Origin: Planctomycetia bacterium
GTDB lineage: Bacteria; Planctomycetota; Planctomycetia; Pirellulales; JACPPG01
NCBI GenBank assembly: GCA_016191115.1
Contig: JACPPG010000002.1
Location: 1 to 64,000, forward strand
Length of the DNA stretch: 64,000 nucleotides
Reading direction: 5' to 3'
Shown here piece after piece: positions 45,101-53,519 of the stretch. The notes below the pieces were generated by a model. The model was not told where the DNA came from, made no database searches, and was given only the letters and a program-made list of their open reading frames with translations. The stretch's first letter is position 1, and the number at the start of each line of letters is the position of its first letter. The position numbers and the translations under genes were made by a program.

Positions 45101-45663
45101 TCGACGAGCGGCAGGCGCTCGTTTCCGATGGAGCCACAAAGCTCTATCGGCTGGCAGTGGTCGACGACCCACGCCCACACCTGGCGGCTGCCGCGACAGC
45201 CGAATTGGCCAATCCGTTGACGACGCCGATCGTGGTCGCCGGCGAGCACGCATGGGCCGTGGACGCAGCGAACGAACTGGCGGCGTTCCATCTGCCGGAT
45301 ATGGCGCCGGCGAAGTCGATCCCGCTCGGCTCGCGCGTTGCATGGGGGCCGGAGGTCGTGGGAGGGCGGGTGCTCGCGGCGACGATGTCGGGCCAGGTCT
45401 TCTGCGTTGAGAGCGCGGAGCGCGTCGTCTGGCAAGTCGCGCTGCCTGAGGGGAACCTGACCGGCACTCCGTACGCCTCCGAGGGCGCGATTGTCGCGGC
45501 CACGTCGGCGGGCACCATCTATCGCCTGGCGTCCGACAGCGGGCGCGTTCTCGCACAGTTCGACCTTGGCCAGCCAATCGCCTTCGGTCCCGCGCGGTGG
45601 CACGACCGGCTGTTGTTGGCCGGACGCGACGGGACGCTGCACGTTACTAGCGAGCCGAAGTAG
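42118..45663 (+). CDS. Large membrane-anchored PQQ-type beta-propeller protein
   Basis: This is a 1181-residue protein. Residues 1-70 form a helical domain (SEELLRALERSGLVADDVLAGL, EGHLTQAQGSRLL) resembling the N-terminal region of planctomycete kinases; a long Pro/Ala/Asp linker follows; a membrane span lies at about 225-247 (LLLIGGGTVLGLVILGAALFWML); TPR-like helices run about 255-500; the rest is propeller blades (TAGSEALCVDAARQELVLVD, GKLLVVDLKSGELRG). The ATG at 42118 has AGGAAG upstream; the longer frame looks non-coding. Probably an extracytoplasmic scaffold or quality-control-like protein, followed by an exported solute-binding protein. Confidence 0.85.
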   Translation: MNSEELLRALERSGLVADDVLAGLRARLTGGGHALDPSRIVQSLVAEGHLTQAQGSRLLSTAVPPPDASMPVIPDDDLEVLPDDEEDDLLPPPPASAAPAAPPSGRRAKPSSHLPETRVADDDLGLLPLEDEPVLAPLKAPSAKPAPSGSASGLKAALGPTKKPEKKRRSWRSEIQRQDSLAAGLDSLLGSEAAAEAGTAGAAPAKRMRALGGGTIPGARNAWDSPLLLIGGGTVLGLVILGAALFWMLTRQTAGQALQQAEDDYRGGSYSQAILKYDNYLEKFPKHASVSVARVHRGLAQLRQAVEGTSDWSKALASADRVLGEISPEKDFAEAHNELAAVLPQIAKGLAGQTTAHPSPELATQTRQAVALVEKYVPANLTPADQLREIEGSLALANRRLDRDKALAAAIAAMNKAASAGSPEQAYATRKQLLQAYPELADDSALVEAVATIAQAELAAVKYVAEKRAAAVEERPSRILVSVALTATAGAAAPIEDSEAIVTLAAGAAYSLDGRTGKPRWRRFLGLENELAPQVIASTAGSEALCVDAARQELVLVDAATGKLRWRQPVGESVAEQPLVIRDRIVAATRSGKLLVVDLKSGELRGTIQLPQPLRVAPGADAAAKHYYQVAEHSNLYVLSSETGACQEVFYLGHEPESIAVRPLVVGRYLFVAVNAGAEDSLLRVLLTDEQGLNLQVVEQVPLKGHVFSPLESGGRSLVVATDHGALYSFEIGAPGAGRTLTKVAEKPADERTPLVRFAVLRGAELWLAGYGLTRYDMQASRGLLAPKWVDNDRAVAVHSPQVRGSVIVDAMRRGDASGVTFAAANGTDGKRFWESRVAVPLATAPLVEPASDKAVAWTTAGFVYEVPAVGLASRKLSDAPVAVPLERTNLPAGAPLAKLSDGRCVLPLARPDSKDGLREVLVYDQRSAADKLRRRPLPDAASGWPVAFANGLMVAGKIGQVFVIDPDTGRNLVEPFQPTIEGGREVAWGQPTALDERQALVSDGATKLYRLAVVDDPRPHLAAAATAELANPLTTPIVVAGEHAWAVDAANELAAFHLPDMAPAKSIPLGSRVAWGPEVVGGRVLAATMSGQVFCVESAERVVWQVALPEGNLTGTPYASEGAIVAATSAGTIYRLASDSGRVLAQFDLGQPIAFGPARWHDRLLLAGRDGTLHVTSEPK

Positions 45664-45686
45664 CCGCCATCGCGAGGAGTGTCTCG

Positions 45687-48053
45687 TTGAGCGTCATCCA
45701 CACTTCGGACACCGCGGCGCGTGCCTGTGGGGCGCGGGTTTTGCTCGCGTGCACGTGCCTGGCTGCGCTATCCTTTGCGCCGCGCGCGGCGGCGCAGGAT
45801 CCGCCGGCCGAGCCCGCCCCTCCGCAGCGCTTCTACGAACAGGAGCCGTACGATCTGGTCACGATCAAGGACGCAAAGAATACCGAGCTCAAGACGGTCC
45901 CGCTCAGCCTGCCCGACCGAAAGGTACCCAGCAACCCTCAGCGCGGCGACAAGCTGCGGCTGCGGCGGTTCGACGAGCCGGACGAGGAATTCGACGTGCT
46001 GTGGCAGAACGTCGCTTCGGTGAAACTCTTCGAGCAGATGATCCTGGACGAGGCCAAGCGGCTGGCCGCGGCCGGCAACTTCAACGAGGCGTTCGACTAT
46101 TTTGGGTATCTCGAGGCGGAATACCCCAAGGTCGACGGGCTGCCGGAAGCCGTCGCCGATTTCTTGTACGAAGAGGCCAAGCATTGGCAGCGGAATCGCA
46201 GCTACGAGAATGCACTCGTGCTCTTGCACACGCTCTACGACCGCCAGCCGAAGCGAGCGGGGCTTGAAGCGGCGATTGGTGCGGCGACGGCGAAGCTCAT
46301 CGAAAAACACCTGCAGGCGGAAGATTACCGGTCCGTCCGCCGGCTGGTACGCGAGATCAAGGCTCGCTTCCCCGACGGCGCCGTGGCCGCGCAGTTCGAG
46401 CGGCAGTTGACCGAGCGATCGGCGGGTCTGGTCGCTGAAGGCCGGCAGCAGCTCGAAGCCGGCGAGCCGCGACAGGCGCTTGCGAACGCGCGGCGAGCCC
46501 TCGTGATCTGGCCCGCGACCGAGGGCGCTCGCGAGTTGGCCGAGAAGGCCTTCGCTGCGCTGCCGCAGATCGTGGTGGGCGTCACGACGCCGTTTGCGCC
46601 GCTATTGACCGATCCCATTACCGACTGGCCGGCCCAACGCACGCGTCGACTGGTCGACCGACGCCTGTTTGAGTTCATCGGCTACGGCGCCAACGGCGGA
46701 GAGTACATCTGTCCGTTCGGCCGCTTCGAGATTACAGAACTGGGCCGCGGCCTGTCGATCCAGATTGCGCCCAATCTCCCCTGGTCGCACGAAAACAACC
46801 TGACCGGCTACGACGTGGCGCGGCGGCTGCTGGCGCTGGCCCAACGCGGGCAGCCCGATTTTCGTCCCGATTGGGCGGAGGCGTTCGCCCGCGTCGACGT
46901 GCGCGACGTGTACGCCGTCGATATTCGCCTTCACGAGGCGCACGTCCTGCCGATGGCGCTATTGACCGTGCCGCTCGCCTCGCCACGGCGCGACGCGGAC
47001 GCGCCGCCGACCGCGGGCGCGCCGTACGTTCCGCGGCCTTCGACGCCCGAGCTGGCGACATTTCGGCTCGAGGAGAACTATTTCGCGCGCACTGCCGGGC
47101 AACCCCGCGAGATCGTCGAACGACGATTTCCCACGCGATCCGCGGCGGTCGACGCCCTCCGTAAAGGCGACGTCGCCCTCGTCGATCGCGTGCCGCCCTG
47201 GGACGTCACCGCCTTGAAGGGCGATGCAGGACTAGTCGTCGAGCCGTACTGCGTCCCGGCGCTCCATTGCCTGGTGCCGAACCTGGCGCGGCCGTTCTTG
47301 GCGCATCGTGCCTTTCGCCGGGCCCTTGTCTACGGGATCGATCGACAGCGGATCCTGACGGAACAACTCTTGCGACGACAACAGTTGCCGGGCTCGCTGG
47401 TCACCAGCGGCGCATTCGCCAAGGGTGCGGGGCTCGCCGACCCGATGGGCTATGCGTACAACGACCGGATCGAGCCGCGCCCCTACGAACCACGATTGGC
47501 GATGACGCTGGCGGCGGTGGCGCTGCGGGATCTGGCCACGGCCGCGGAAAAGGACGCTCAGGAGCTGAAGCAATTCCCCACCCTCACGCTGGCGCACCCG
47601 GCGGACGACGTCGCCCTGACCGCGTGCAAGGGAATTCAGAAGAACTTGGGCGCGATCGGACTGAAGGTCGAACTGCGGGAGATTCCCCCCGGCCAACCGA
47701 CCCGTCTGGCCGAAGGGGATGACCTGGTGTATGTCGAGCTATCGGTCGACGAGCCTCTCGTGGCGGCCCGGCGCCTGTTCGGCGAGGACGGGATTTGCGG
47801 CGTCGCCAGCTCGTACATGAGCCTGGCGCTGCGGCAGGTCGACGCGGCGACCGGCTGGAACGAGGCCCGCGCGGCACTTCACGACGTTCATCGCATCGTG
47901 CACGAAGAGGTAACGATTGTGCCGCTGTGGCAGCTTGTCGAGCACTTCGCGTATCGCAAATCACTGACGGGCGCGGGCACCCGTCCGGCCACGTTGTATC
48001 AGAATGTCGAGCAGTGGCAGGCCACGGTGCCCTTGCCGGAGGAGCAACCGTGA
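45687..48053 (+). CDS. Exported TPR plus family-5 solute-binding protein
   Basis: This 788-residue protein starts at a TTG with GAGGAG 8 nt upstream. It has a signal peptide ending RAAAQ, helical repeats at about 110-300 (EAKRLAAAGNFNEAFDYFG, YENALVLLHTLYDRQPKRAG), then from about 310 an oligopeptide-binding SBP_bac_5 fold (ALVYGIDRQRILTEQLL, DPMGYAYNDRIEP, HEEVTIVPLWQLVEHFAYRK). No permease or ATPase genes for such a transporter are next to it, so it may bind its ligand for another purpose. The 4-nt overlap with the next gene couples the two. Confidence 0.85.
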   Translation: MSVIHTSDTAARACGARVLLACTCLAALSFAPRAAAQDPPAEPAPPQRFYEQEPYDLVTIKDAKNTELKTVPLSLPDRKVPSNPQRGDKLRLRRFDEPDEEFDVLWQNVASVKLFEQMILDEAKRLAAAGNFNEAFDYFGYLEAEYPKVDGLPEAVADFLYEEAKHWQRNRSYENALVLLHTLYDRQPKRAGLEAAIGAATAKLIEKHLQAEDYRSVRRLVREIKARFPDGAVAAQFERQLTERSAGLVAEGRQQLEAGEPRQALANARRALVIWPATEGARELAEKAFAALPQIVVGVTTPFAPLLTDPITDWPAQRTRRLVDRRLFEFIGYGANGGEYICPFGRFEITELGRGLSIQIAPNLPWSHENNLTGYDVARRLLALAQRGQPDFRPDWAEAFARVDVRDVYAVDIRLHEAHVLPMALLTVPLASPRRDADAPPTAGAPYVPRPSTPELATFRLEENYFARTAGQPREIVERRFPTRSAAVDALRKGDVALVDRVPPWDVTALKGDAGLVVEPYCVPALHCLVPNLARPFLAHRAFRRALVYGIDRQRILTEQLLRRQQLPGSLVTSGAFAKGAGLADPMGYAYNDRIEPRPYEPRLAMTLAAVALRDLATAAEKDAQELKQFPTLTLAHPADDVALTACKGIQKNLGAIGLKVELREIPPGQPTRLAEGDDLVYVELSVDEPLVAARRLFGEDGICGVASSYMSLALRQVDAATGWNEARAALHDVHRIVHEEVTIVPLWQLVEHFAYRKSLTGAGTRPATLYQNVEQWQATVPLPEEQP

Positions 48054-49504
48054 CCGCGCACCCGCGATGCTCGCCACGCCACCGGCGACCGACCGGAGTA
48101 TGCCTCTGGTCCCTGCTCGCCCTAACGGTTGCGCCGGCCCGTGCGGCCGACGCCCTGTTCGAGCTGACGCCGTACCGCGTGCGGGCGCTGGTGGCCGTTG
48201 CGCCTGACGCGATGCTCGACGGCGCATCGCCCGCGGAGTTGTTGCCGGCGTTGGATGCGCGTGCCGCGAGTATTGTGGGTGGATATTGGACGTTCGGCGC
48301 AAGCGAGGCCCCGACGCCTCTCGCCGAGACGATGCTGGCGGCCTTTGACCAGATCACGCCCGAGGAGGTCCTACAAGCTCTTGGCGAGGAGGGCTGCGAC
48401 AAGGCGTTCTTGGTGCGGATTGCATCCGCTGACGAGGAGTTCTCGGTCGTCGTTCGCGAGTTCGACGTCCGAACGCAACTGTTCGGCACGCCGGTCGCGC
48501 AGATGGTGCTGCATCAAACCCGGCTGACCGACGCCGTGTTTCGCATGATTCTGCAGGCTTTTGCGCCGCTGGCGGTCGTCGAGGACCTGGCCGATGACAA
48601 AGGCCGCGTTACCCTGCGTCTCCGGGCGGCGGCGCTGCCGCCACGCGATGCTTCACTCGTCTTCGCCACGCCGGGCACGATTTTCCGGCCCGTGATTCGC
48701 GCCAACGAGCGCACCGGCAAGCCGCGCCGCATCCAGGCGCCCGATTGGACCTTCTTGACCGCCGAATCGGTCGAAGGCCCGCTCGTGAAGGCGCGCATGG
48801 TCACGGGCGTCGGGAACCCGCTCTCCTCGCGGCGCCGCGGCCGGACCGAGCAACTGGCGCTCGCCGTGCGTCCGCCCGAGGGCTCGACCATGCTCGAGCT
48901 CCGCGCGCCGGGCAACGAGGGGCGCCCGCTGGCCGGCTATCAGGTCTATTCTCATCCGGCCGACTCCAAGGAAACAATGCTCCTGGGGGCGACGGACTAC
49001 GCCGGCGAGGCGCGGATTGACCCGGGCGACGGCGGCGTGCGCGTGCTTTTGATCAAGAGCGGCAGCGCTGTGGTGGCGCGATTGCCGATTCTCCCCGGCC
49101 TTGTGCCGACAATGACCGCACGCGTGTCGGACGACGATCGCCGGCTGCAGGCCGAGGGGTTCATCACCGGCTTTCAGGAGCAGTTCGTCGATCTGATCGC
49201 CCGGCGGCAGGTCCTGATGGCGCGGGTTCGCGCGCGGATCAAGGCAGGAAAGAAGGAGGAGGCCAAGGAACTCTTCGACCAACTGCGCCGCCTGGCAACG
49301 CAGCAGGACCTGTCGCGCACTTTGCTGGTCGAACGGCAGAGATTGATCTCAAGCGACCCTCGTGCGCGGCAGCGGATCGACAAACTATTCGACGATACGC
49401 AAGCGGTGATCAATCGCTTTCTCGATTCCAGTCAGTTGGACCAGTTGGAGCGCGAACTGCGCAGCGACGAAACGGCGCAGGCGACCGGGCCTGAAAGAGA
49501 ATGA
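48050..49504 (+). CDS. Exported protein of unknown function
   Basis: This 484-residue protein begins at a GTG overlapping the upstream TGA, with GGAGGAG 5 nt before it. A signal peptide (VCLWSLLALTVAPARAADA) is followed by an alpha/beta domain (LVAVAPDAMLDGASPAELLPAL), a beta-rich region including VFATPGTIFRPVIR, and a C-terminal coiled coil (QVLMARVRARIKAGKKEEAKE). No family recognised. With the propeller protein and the solute-binding protein it forms a three-gene envelope unit. Confidence 0.78.
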   Translation: MTAHPRCSPRHRRPTGVCLWSLLALTVAPARAADALFELTPYRVRALVAVAPDAMLDGASPAELLPALDARAASIVGGYWTFGASEAPTPLAETMLAAFDQITPEEVLQALGEEGCDKAFLVRIASADEEFSVVVREFDVRTQLFGTPVAQMVLHQTRLTDAVFRMILQAFAPLAVVEDLADDKGRVTLRLRAAALPPRDASLVFATPGTIFRPVIRANERTGKPRRIQAPDWTFLTAESVEGPLVKARMVTGVGNPLSSRRRGRTEQLALAVRPPEGSTMLELRAPGNEGRPLAGYQVYSHPADSKETMLLGATDYAGEARIDPGDGGVRVLLIKSGSAVVARLPILPGLVPTMTARVSDDDRRLQAEGFITGFQEQFVDLIARRQVLMARVRARIKAGKKEEAKELFDQLRRLATQQDLSRTLLVERQRLISSDPRARQRIDKLFDDTQAVINRFLDSSQLDQLERELRSDETAQATGPERE

Positions 49505-49593
49505 TGAATGATGAATCCAAGGGACGCAGGTGGCCGACGGTCGCCGTCACTCCCTTGTGCCGTTGCGCATTCCGCATACATCATTCATCATTC
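49499..49593. terminator. Inverted repeat between convergent genes
   Basis: GAATGATGAATGATG (49499-49513) and its exact complement (49579-49593) flank a 65-nt loop between the stops of two converging genes. It could act as a bidirectional stop signal or be a trace of a repeat family. The left arm overlaps the upstream stop codon. Confidence 0.5.
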
Positions 49594-49597
49594 GTGT

Positions 49598-50968
49598 TCA
49601 CATCAGCCGGCTGATCACGACCGTGGCTAATGAGAGGGCGGCCACGCCCACGGCAACGACCATCATCCACCGCAGCCATGGCGGCATCCGCGTCCACTCA
49701 TTGGGTAGTGGCGGCAAGTACGGCTCCGGCTCCAACAGGGGGAGCGTTTCCTGCTCCGCCGCGTTGACCGGAGCAGTCCCCACCGAAACCTGGCTCGAAC
49801 TTTCGGTCGCGCCCGGCTCGGCGGCGGGCTGGATCATGAAGTTGGTCTCGGTGTCGCGCATAGTGACCGCCAGCGGGCGGTGGCGCGGCGCCGCCACCGG
49901 CGGCGGAACCGGCGCCGCCGAGCTGATCTCGGCCGCCGCGGCCGCGAAGTCGTCCGACCACACGGCCAGCCGCCCCACGACCTCGCCGGCCGTCGGGATG
50001 CGCTCTTCGACCTGCTTAGCCATCATGTCGGCGATCACGTCCACGAAATCATCGTCGATTTCGGGGTTAAAGCGGCGCGGATCGATGGGCGGCAGTTGAC
50101 AATGGGCCCGCGCCTTGTCGCGCGTGTTGCCGCCGGGGAAAGGAACCTTGCCGGTCACGGCGTAATACAGCGTGCAGCCCAGCGAGTAGATGTCGCTCGC
50201 GGCCGTCAGCTTGTCGGGCGTCATGATCTGTTCGGGCGAGAGATAGTCGGCCGTGCCGACTATCTTGCCGCTGGCCGCGTCCGCGGGAATCTCCTCGGTG
50301 AAGAAGCCGGCCAGCCCCAAGTCCGACACTTTGCAGTGTCCCTCCGGCGTTACCAGGAGATTGCCGGGCTTGACGTCGCGGTGGATCAGCCCGCGGCTGT
50401 GGGCGTGCTCGAGTCCCAGCGCGGCTTGCGAAATGATCACCGCGGCGGTGGTCATGCTGATCTTGCCGCGGCGGCGGATCAGCCGCCGCATGTCGGTGCC
50501 GGGCACATACTCGGTGACAAGAAAGTAGACGTTCGCGTCGTGACCGGCATGATACGCGCGGACCAGGTTCTGATGGTCCAACTGGGCTTGTGCGCGGATC
50601 TCGCGAAAGAAGCTGGCGACGGCGTCGGGCGTGGTCTTGCTGACCGGGAGCACCTTGACGGCGACGATGCGCCCCATCATGGCGTGCTCGGCCTTGAAGA
50701 CCTGCCCCATGCCCCCCGCGCCGATGGAGTCGATGATGTGGTAGTCACCCAGGGCGAACTTGGTCTGCCCGCGGCGCAGCTCGCCGGCCTGCCAGCGATT
50801 GAGCCGCCCCATGGCCATGAGCTTGGCGGCGAGTTGCTCGTCGCTGGGCTCGCCGGCGCCGGGTCGTTCTGCTGCCAATGCCGCCAGCGCCTCGTCCAGT
50901 TCCTCCTTGATCAGGAGGCCACTGGCCAGGGCCGCCTTCTGGAACACGGATTTGGTGGTGTTGGTCAC
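49598..50968 (-). CDS. Membrane-anchored Ser/Thr protein kinase, PknB-like
   Basis: This is a complete Hanks-type kinase: glycine loop IGAGGMGQVFKA, VAVKVL with the ATP-binding Lys, IHRDVKPGN, DLGLA in place of DFGLA, GTADYLSPEQ and DIYSLGCTLYYAVTGKVPF. An N-terminal helical domain (about 60 residues) and a C-terminal membrane span (WMMVVAVGVAALSLATVVI) flank it, with a Pro/Glu linker between. The start is uncertain: the GTG at 50968 gives a sensible N-terminus, while the frame is open to 51133. Its targets are unknown. Confidence 0.9.
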   Translation of the reverse strand: MTNTTKSVFQKAALASGLLIKEELDEALAALAAERPGAGEPSDEQLAAKLMAMGRLNRWQAGELRRGQTKFALGDYHIIDSIGAGGMGQVFKAEHAMMGRIVAVKVLPVSKTTPDAVASFFREIRAQAQLDHQNLVRAYHAGHDANVYFLVTEYVPGTDMRRLIRRRGKISMTTAAVIISQAALGLEHAHSRGLIHRDVKPGNLLVTPEGHCKVSDLGLAGFFTEEIPADAASGKIVGTADYLSPEQIMTPDKLTAASDIYSLGCTLYYAVTGKVPFPGGNTRDKARAHCQLPPIDPRRFNPEIDDDFVDVIADMMAKQVEERIPTAGEVVGRLAVWSDDFAAAAAEISSAAPVPPPVAAPRHRPLAVTMRDTETNFMIQPAAEPGATESSSQVSVGTAPVNAAEQETLPLLEPEPYLPPLPNEWTRMPPWLRWMMVVAVGVAALSLATVVISRLM

Positions 50969-51166
50969 AACTTGTGCCGCTTCGTTGGCGACGTAATTTA
51001 CCAGCCTTCCCGTGGCCCTCCCCCCCTGTTCGCCGCAACCGCGCGATACTACCCCAGGATTACGTCTAGCATAGTGCGCTTTGTTCACCCGGCCAAGCGA
51101 AATGCAAACCCAGAGGCACTGGCGCGCCGCCACTTTGGTGGGTTGCCGGGACCTAGCTACACAGAG

Positions 51167-51850
51167 TCAGACGTCGCGGACGCCGATTTGGTTCCAAGCT
51201 GGCGGCAGGGGTGCGACCAGCTCGATTGGCTCGCGGCTCGTCGGATGGATAAACGCCAGCCGTCGGCTGTGTAGCGCAATGCCAAGTAGAAACGTTCGCG
51301 AGCTACCGTACTTCCGGTCGCCAAGCACCGGCCAGCCCCGGGCCGACAACTGCAGCCGAATCTGGTGCTTCCGGCCCGTCTCCAGATGCACTTCCACGAG
51401 AGTGCCGGCGGGCAATGCGGCCAGGCGACGATAGCTCAGCCGCGCCTCCTGGGCCCCCGAAGCCGTCGCTGCGGCCCGATGCACCCGTCGGTGCCGCGGA
51501 TCCCGGGTCATGAAGTCGACCAGCCGTCCGGTCGGTGGAGACACGTCGCCCGACAGAAGCGCCCAATAGACCTTTTCCACCTCGCGGCCGCGGAACTGCT
51601 CGGTCAGCCGGGCGGCGGCCTTCGAGGTCCGCGCAAAGAGCACAACCCCTGAGACCGGCGCGTCCAGCCGGCTCATGGCGCCCAGGTAGACGTTGCCCGG
51701 CTTTTGATAGCGGCGCTTGATGTACGCCTTGGCGCGCACGAGCAGGCTGTCGCGCCCGGCGGCGACACCCATCGTGGGCACGCCGGCCGGCTTGTTCACG
51801 GCCAGCAGGTGGTTATCTTCGTACAGGATTTCGAGATCGGCGCGAGGCAT
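51167..51850 (-). CDS. RluA/RluD-family pseudouridine synthase
   Basis: This 227-residue protein starts MPRADLEILYEDNHLLAVNKPAG and carries the catalytic motif SRLDAPVSGVVLFARTSKAA (Asp nucleophile in RLD) and LETGRKHQIRLQLSARGWPVLGD. It isomerises specific uridines in rRNA or tRNA. No S4 domain is present, as in RluA-type and truncated members. The target base cannot be told from sequence. Confidence 0.92.
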   Translation of the reverse strand: MPRADLEILYEDNHLLAVNKPAGVPTMGVAAGRDSLLVRAKAYIKRRYQKPGNVYLGAMSRLDAPVSGVVLFARTSKAAARLTEQFRGREVEKVYWALLSGDVSPPTGRLVDFMTRDPRHRRVHRAAATASGAQEARLSYRRLAALPAGTLVEVHLETGRKHQIRLQLSARGWPVLGDRKYGSSRTFLLGIALHSRRLAFIHPTSREPIELVAPLPPAWNQIGVRDV

Positions 51851-52078
51851 AATGGGCAGCGGGAGTAGGCGGCGGGCGGGAAACAGCGCCGTCCATTAAC
51901 CGGATCGGATTGCTTGGGCGCCATGAGGCGCCATGCTACGCTCGCCGTGGGCATGCGAGACGCCCAACCTCGATTGTCAATGGAGCGGCCGAGAACGATC
52001 CTAGAATGAATCGCTCGCCCGTGATAGCGTAGCAGGCCGTGACGAAACATTGAGCGGACCCTGCGGTTGGATCGTTCG

Positions 52079-52660
52079 ATGCCCCACAAGCTGATTCTGG
52101 CCAGCGGCTCGCCCCGGCGGCGGCAGTTGTTGTCCGACGCCGGCTATTTGTTCGAGGTCGTGCGGCCCAGCGAACTGGCCGAATGTGGCGTGTGCAGCGG
52201 CGAATCGCCGCCGGAGTTCGTCGCCCGGCTGGCCTATCAGAAGGCGGCCGATGTGTCGACGCGCGTCGGCCCGGCGATCATCATTGCCTGCGACACCATA
52301 TGTGAGTGCCAGGGCCAGATTCTCGGCAAGCCGCTCAACATCGACCATGCCCGGCGGATGCTTGCGATGCTTTCGGGCCGCCGGCATCGCGTCTTCAGCG
52401 GGCTGTGCGTGTGGCGCGTGCCGGAGGGTGAGCCGACAGTCCGCGTCGCCGAGACCACGCTGCGGATGGATCCGCTGACCGCCGAGCAGATCGACCGTTT
52501 CCTAGCCACCGGCCAATGGGAGGGGAAGGCGGGTGGCTTCGGCTACCAGGACGACCTCGATTGGGTCCACGTCGAGCATGGCAGCGAAACGAACGTGGTC
52601 GGCCTGCCGATGGAGCTCGTGGCCGAGATGCTCCGCGACGCCGGCGTGACGGCCCGCTAA
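52079..52660 (+). CDS. maf: Maf nucleotide pyrophosphatase
   Basis: This is a 193-residue protein. MPHKLILASGSPRRRQLLSDAG holds the SGSPRR signature, then AYQKAADV, IIACDTI with the catalytic Asp and GQWEGKAGGFGYQ (the usual motif is KAG-Y). Maf proteins hydrolyse dTTP/UTP or modified nucleotides and act in septum control or housecleaning. The ATG at 52079 is used in preference to a TTG 12 nt earlier. Confidence 0.93.
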   Translation: MPHKLILASGSPRRRQLLSDAGYLFEVVRPSELAECGVCSGESPPEFVARLAYQKAADVSTRVGPAIIIACDTICECQGQILGKPLNIDHARRMLAMLSGRRHRVFSGLCVWRVPEGEPTVRVAETTLRMDPLTAEQIDRFLATGQWEGKAGGFGYQDDLDWVHVEHGSETNVVGLPMELVAEMLRDAGVTAR

Positions 52661-53053
52661 CTGAGAGTGAACGGTGAACAGCGGTCGGTGGTCAGCAGGA
52701 ACAACGCGGGCGCTCGGCCGATACACCGACACGCCTGCCGGCAAGCAAGTGACCATCGACCGGCTGGAAGCGCACACGATGGTTGTGGCGGAGCTGGAGG
52801 CTGCGGCGCCGCGGTACACTCACCGTGGCCGCATGCGCACCGGTTGGAGCTTGCGCTGGAACGGGTCACGCACGAGGCCGGGAATTTTCCAGCGCAACGG
52901 TCCCTTCGTGGTCTTGGTGCCTTTGTGGTTCCCTCTGCCGTCGCAAAACCGGCCTGCTATCCGCCGTTGCAAGATCGCCGGGATAAAGCCGGCGGCTCGC
53001 CGTTCGATTCGGCTGCGTACTGCCGGCCGCCGGCTGCGTGTTAGACTGCCCGC
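52661..53053. other. Intergenic region
   Basis: No gene supported. A 128-codon plus ORF (52674-53057) has a basic, repeat-like composition and no start signal. The segment around 52904-52935 (TTCGTGGTCTTGGTGCCTTT) resembles a common intergenic repeat of GC-rich environmental bacteria, seen once here. Confidence 0.4.
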
Positions 53054-53461
53054 ATGAAGCAATCGGCCGGGGCGCTACTCTATCGCGACAGTCCCGACGG
53101 GATCGAGGTGCTGATCGTGCACCCGTCGGGCAATTACAATCGCCGCGCGCCGTGGAGCATCCCCAAGGGGCTGGTCGACCCGGGCGAAGACCTGGAAACA
53201 GCGGCCCGGCGCGAGGCACTCGAGGAAACGGGCGTCGCCGCGGCCGGCTTGCAGCCGCTGGGACACGTCATCCTCACGAAAAGCCGCAAGCAGATTCATT
53301 GTTTCGCCGGGCGGGCGCCTGCCGACGCGGCCCCGCGCTGCGCCTCGTGGGAAGTCGACCGTGCGGAGTTCGTGCCGATCACCACGGCGCGGCAACTATT
53401 GCACCCGGACCAGGCGCCACTTCTGGACCGGCTCCTAGAACGAATGATGAATGCGGAGTGA
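53054..53461 (+). CDS. Nudix hydrolase
   Basis: This 135-residue protein has the Nudix box in one run: GLVDPGEDLETAARREALEETGV, matching G-x5-E-x7-REUXEEXGU. MKQSAGALLYRDSPDGIEVL starts the fold. It hydrolyses a nucleoside diphosphate derivative such as an oxidised nucleotide or Ap4A; the residues after the box do not settle which. Confidence 0.93.
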   Translation: MKQSAGALLYRDSPDGIEVLIVHPSGNYNRRAPWSIPKGLVDPGEDLETAARREALEETGVAAAGLQPLGHVILTKSRKQIHCFAGRAPADAAPRCASWEVDRAEFVPITTARQLLHPDQAPLLDRLLERMMNAE

Positions 53462-53519
53462 CAGTGGTGCCCACACCACCGGCAGCCGTTTTCGTTGCTG
53501 GTCGCGACGTTCCGCGCAT

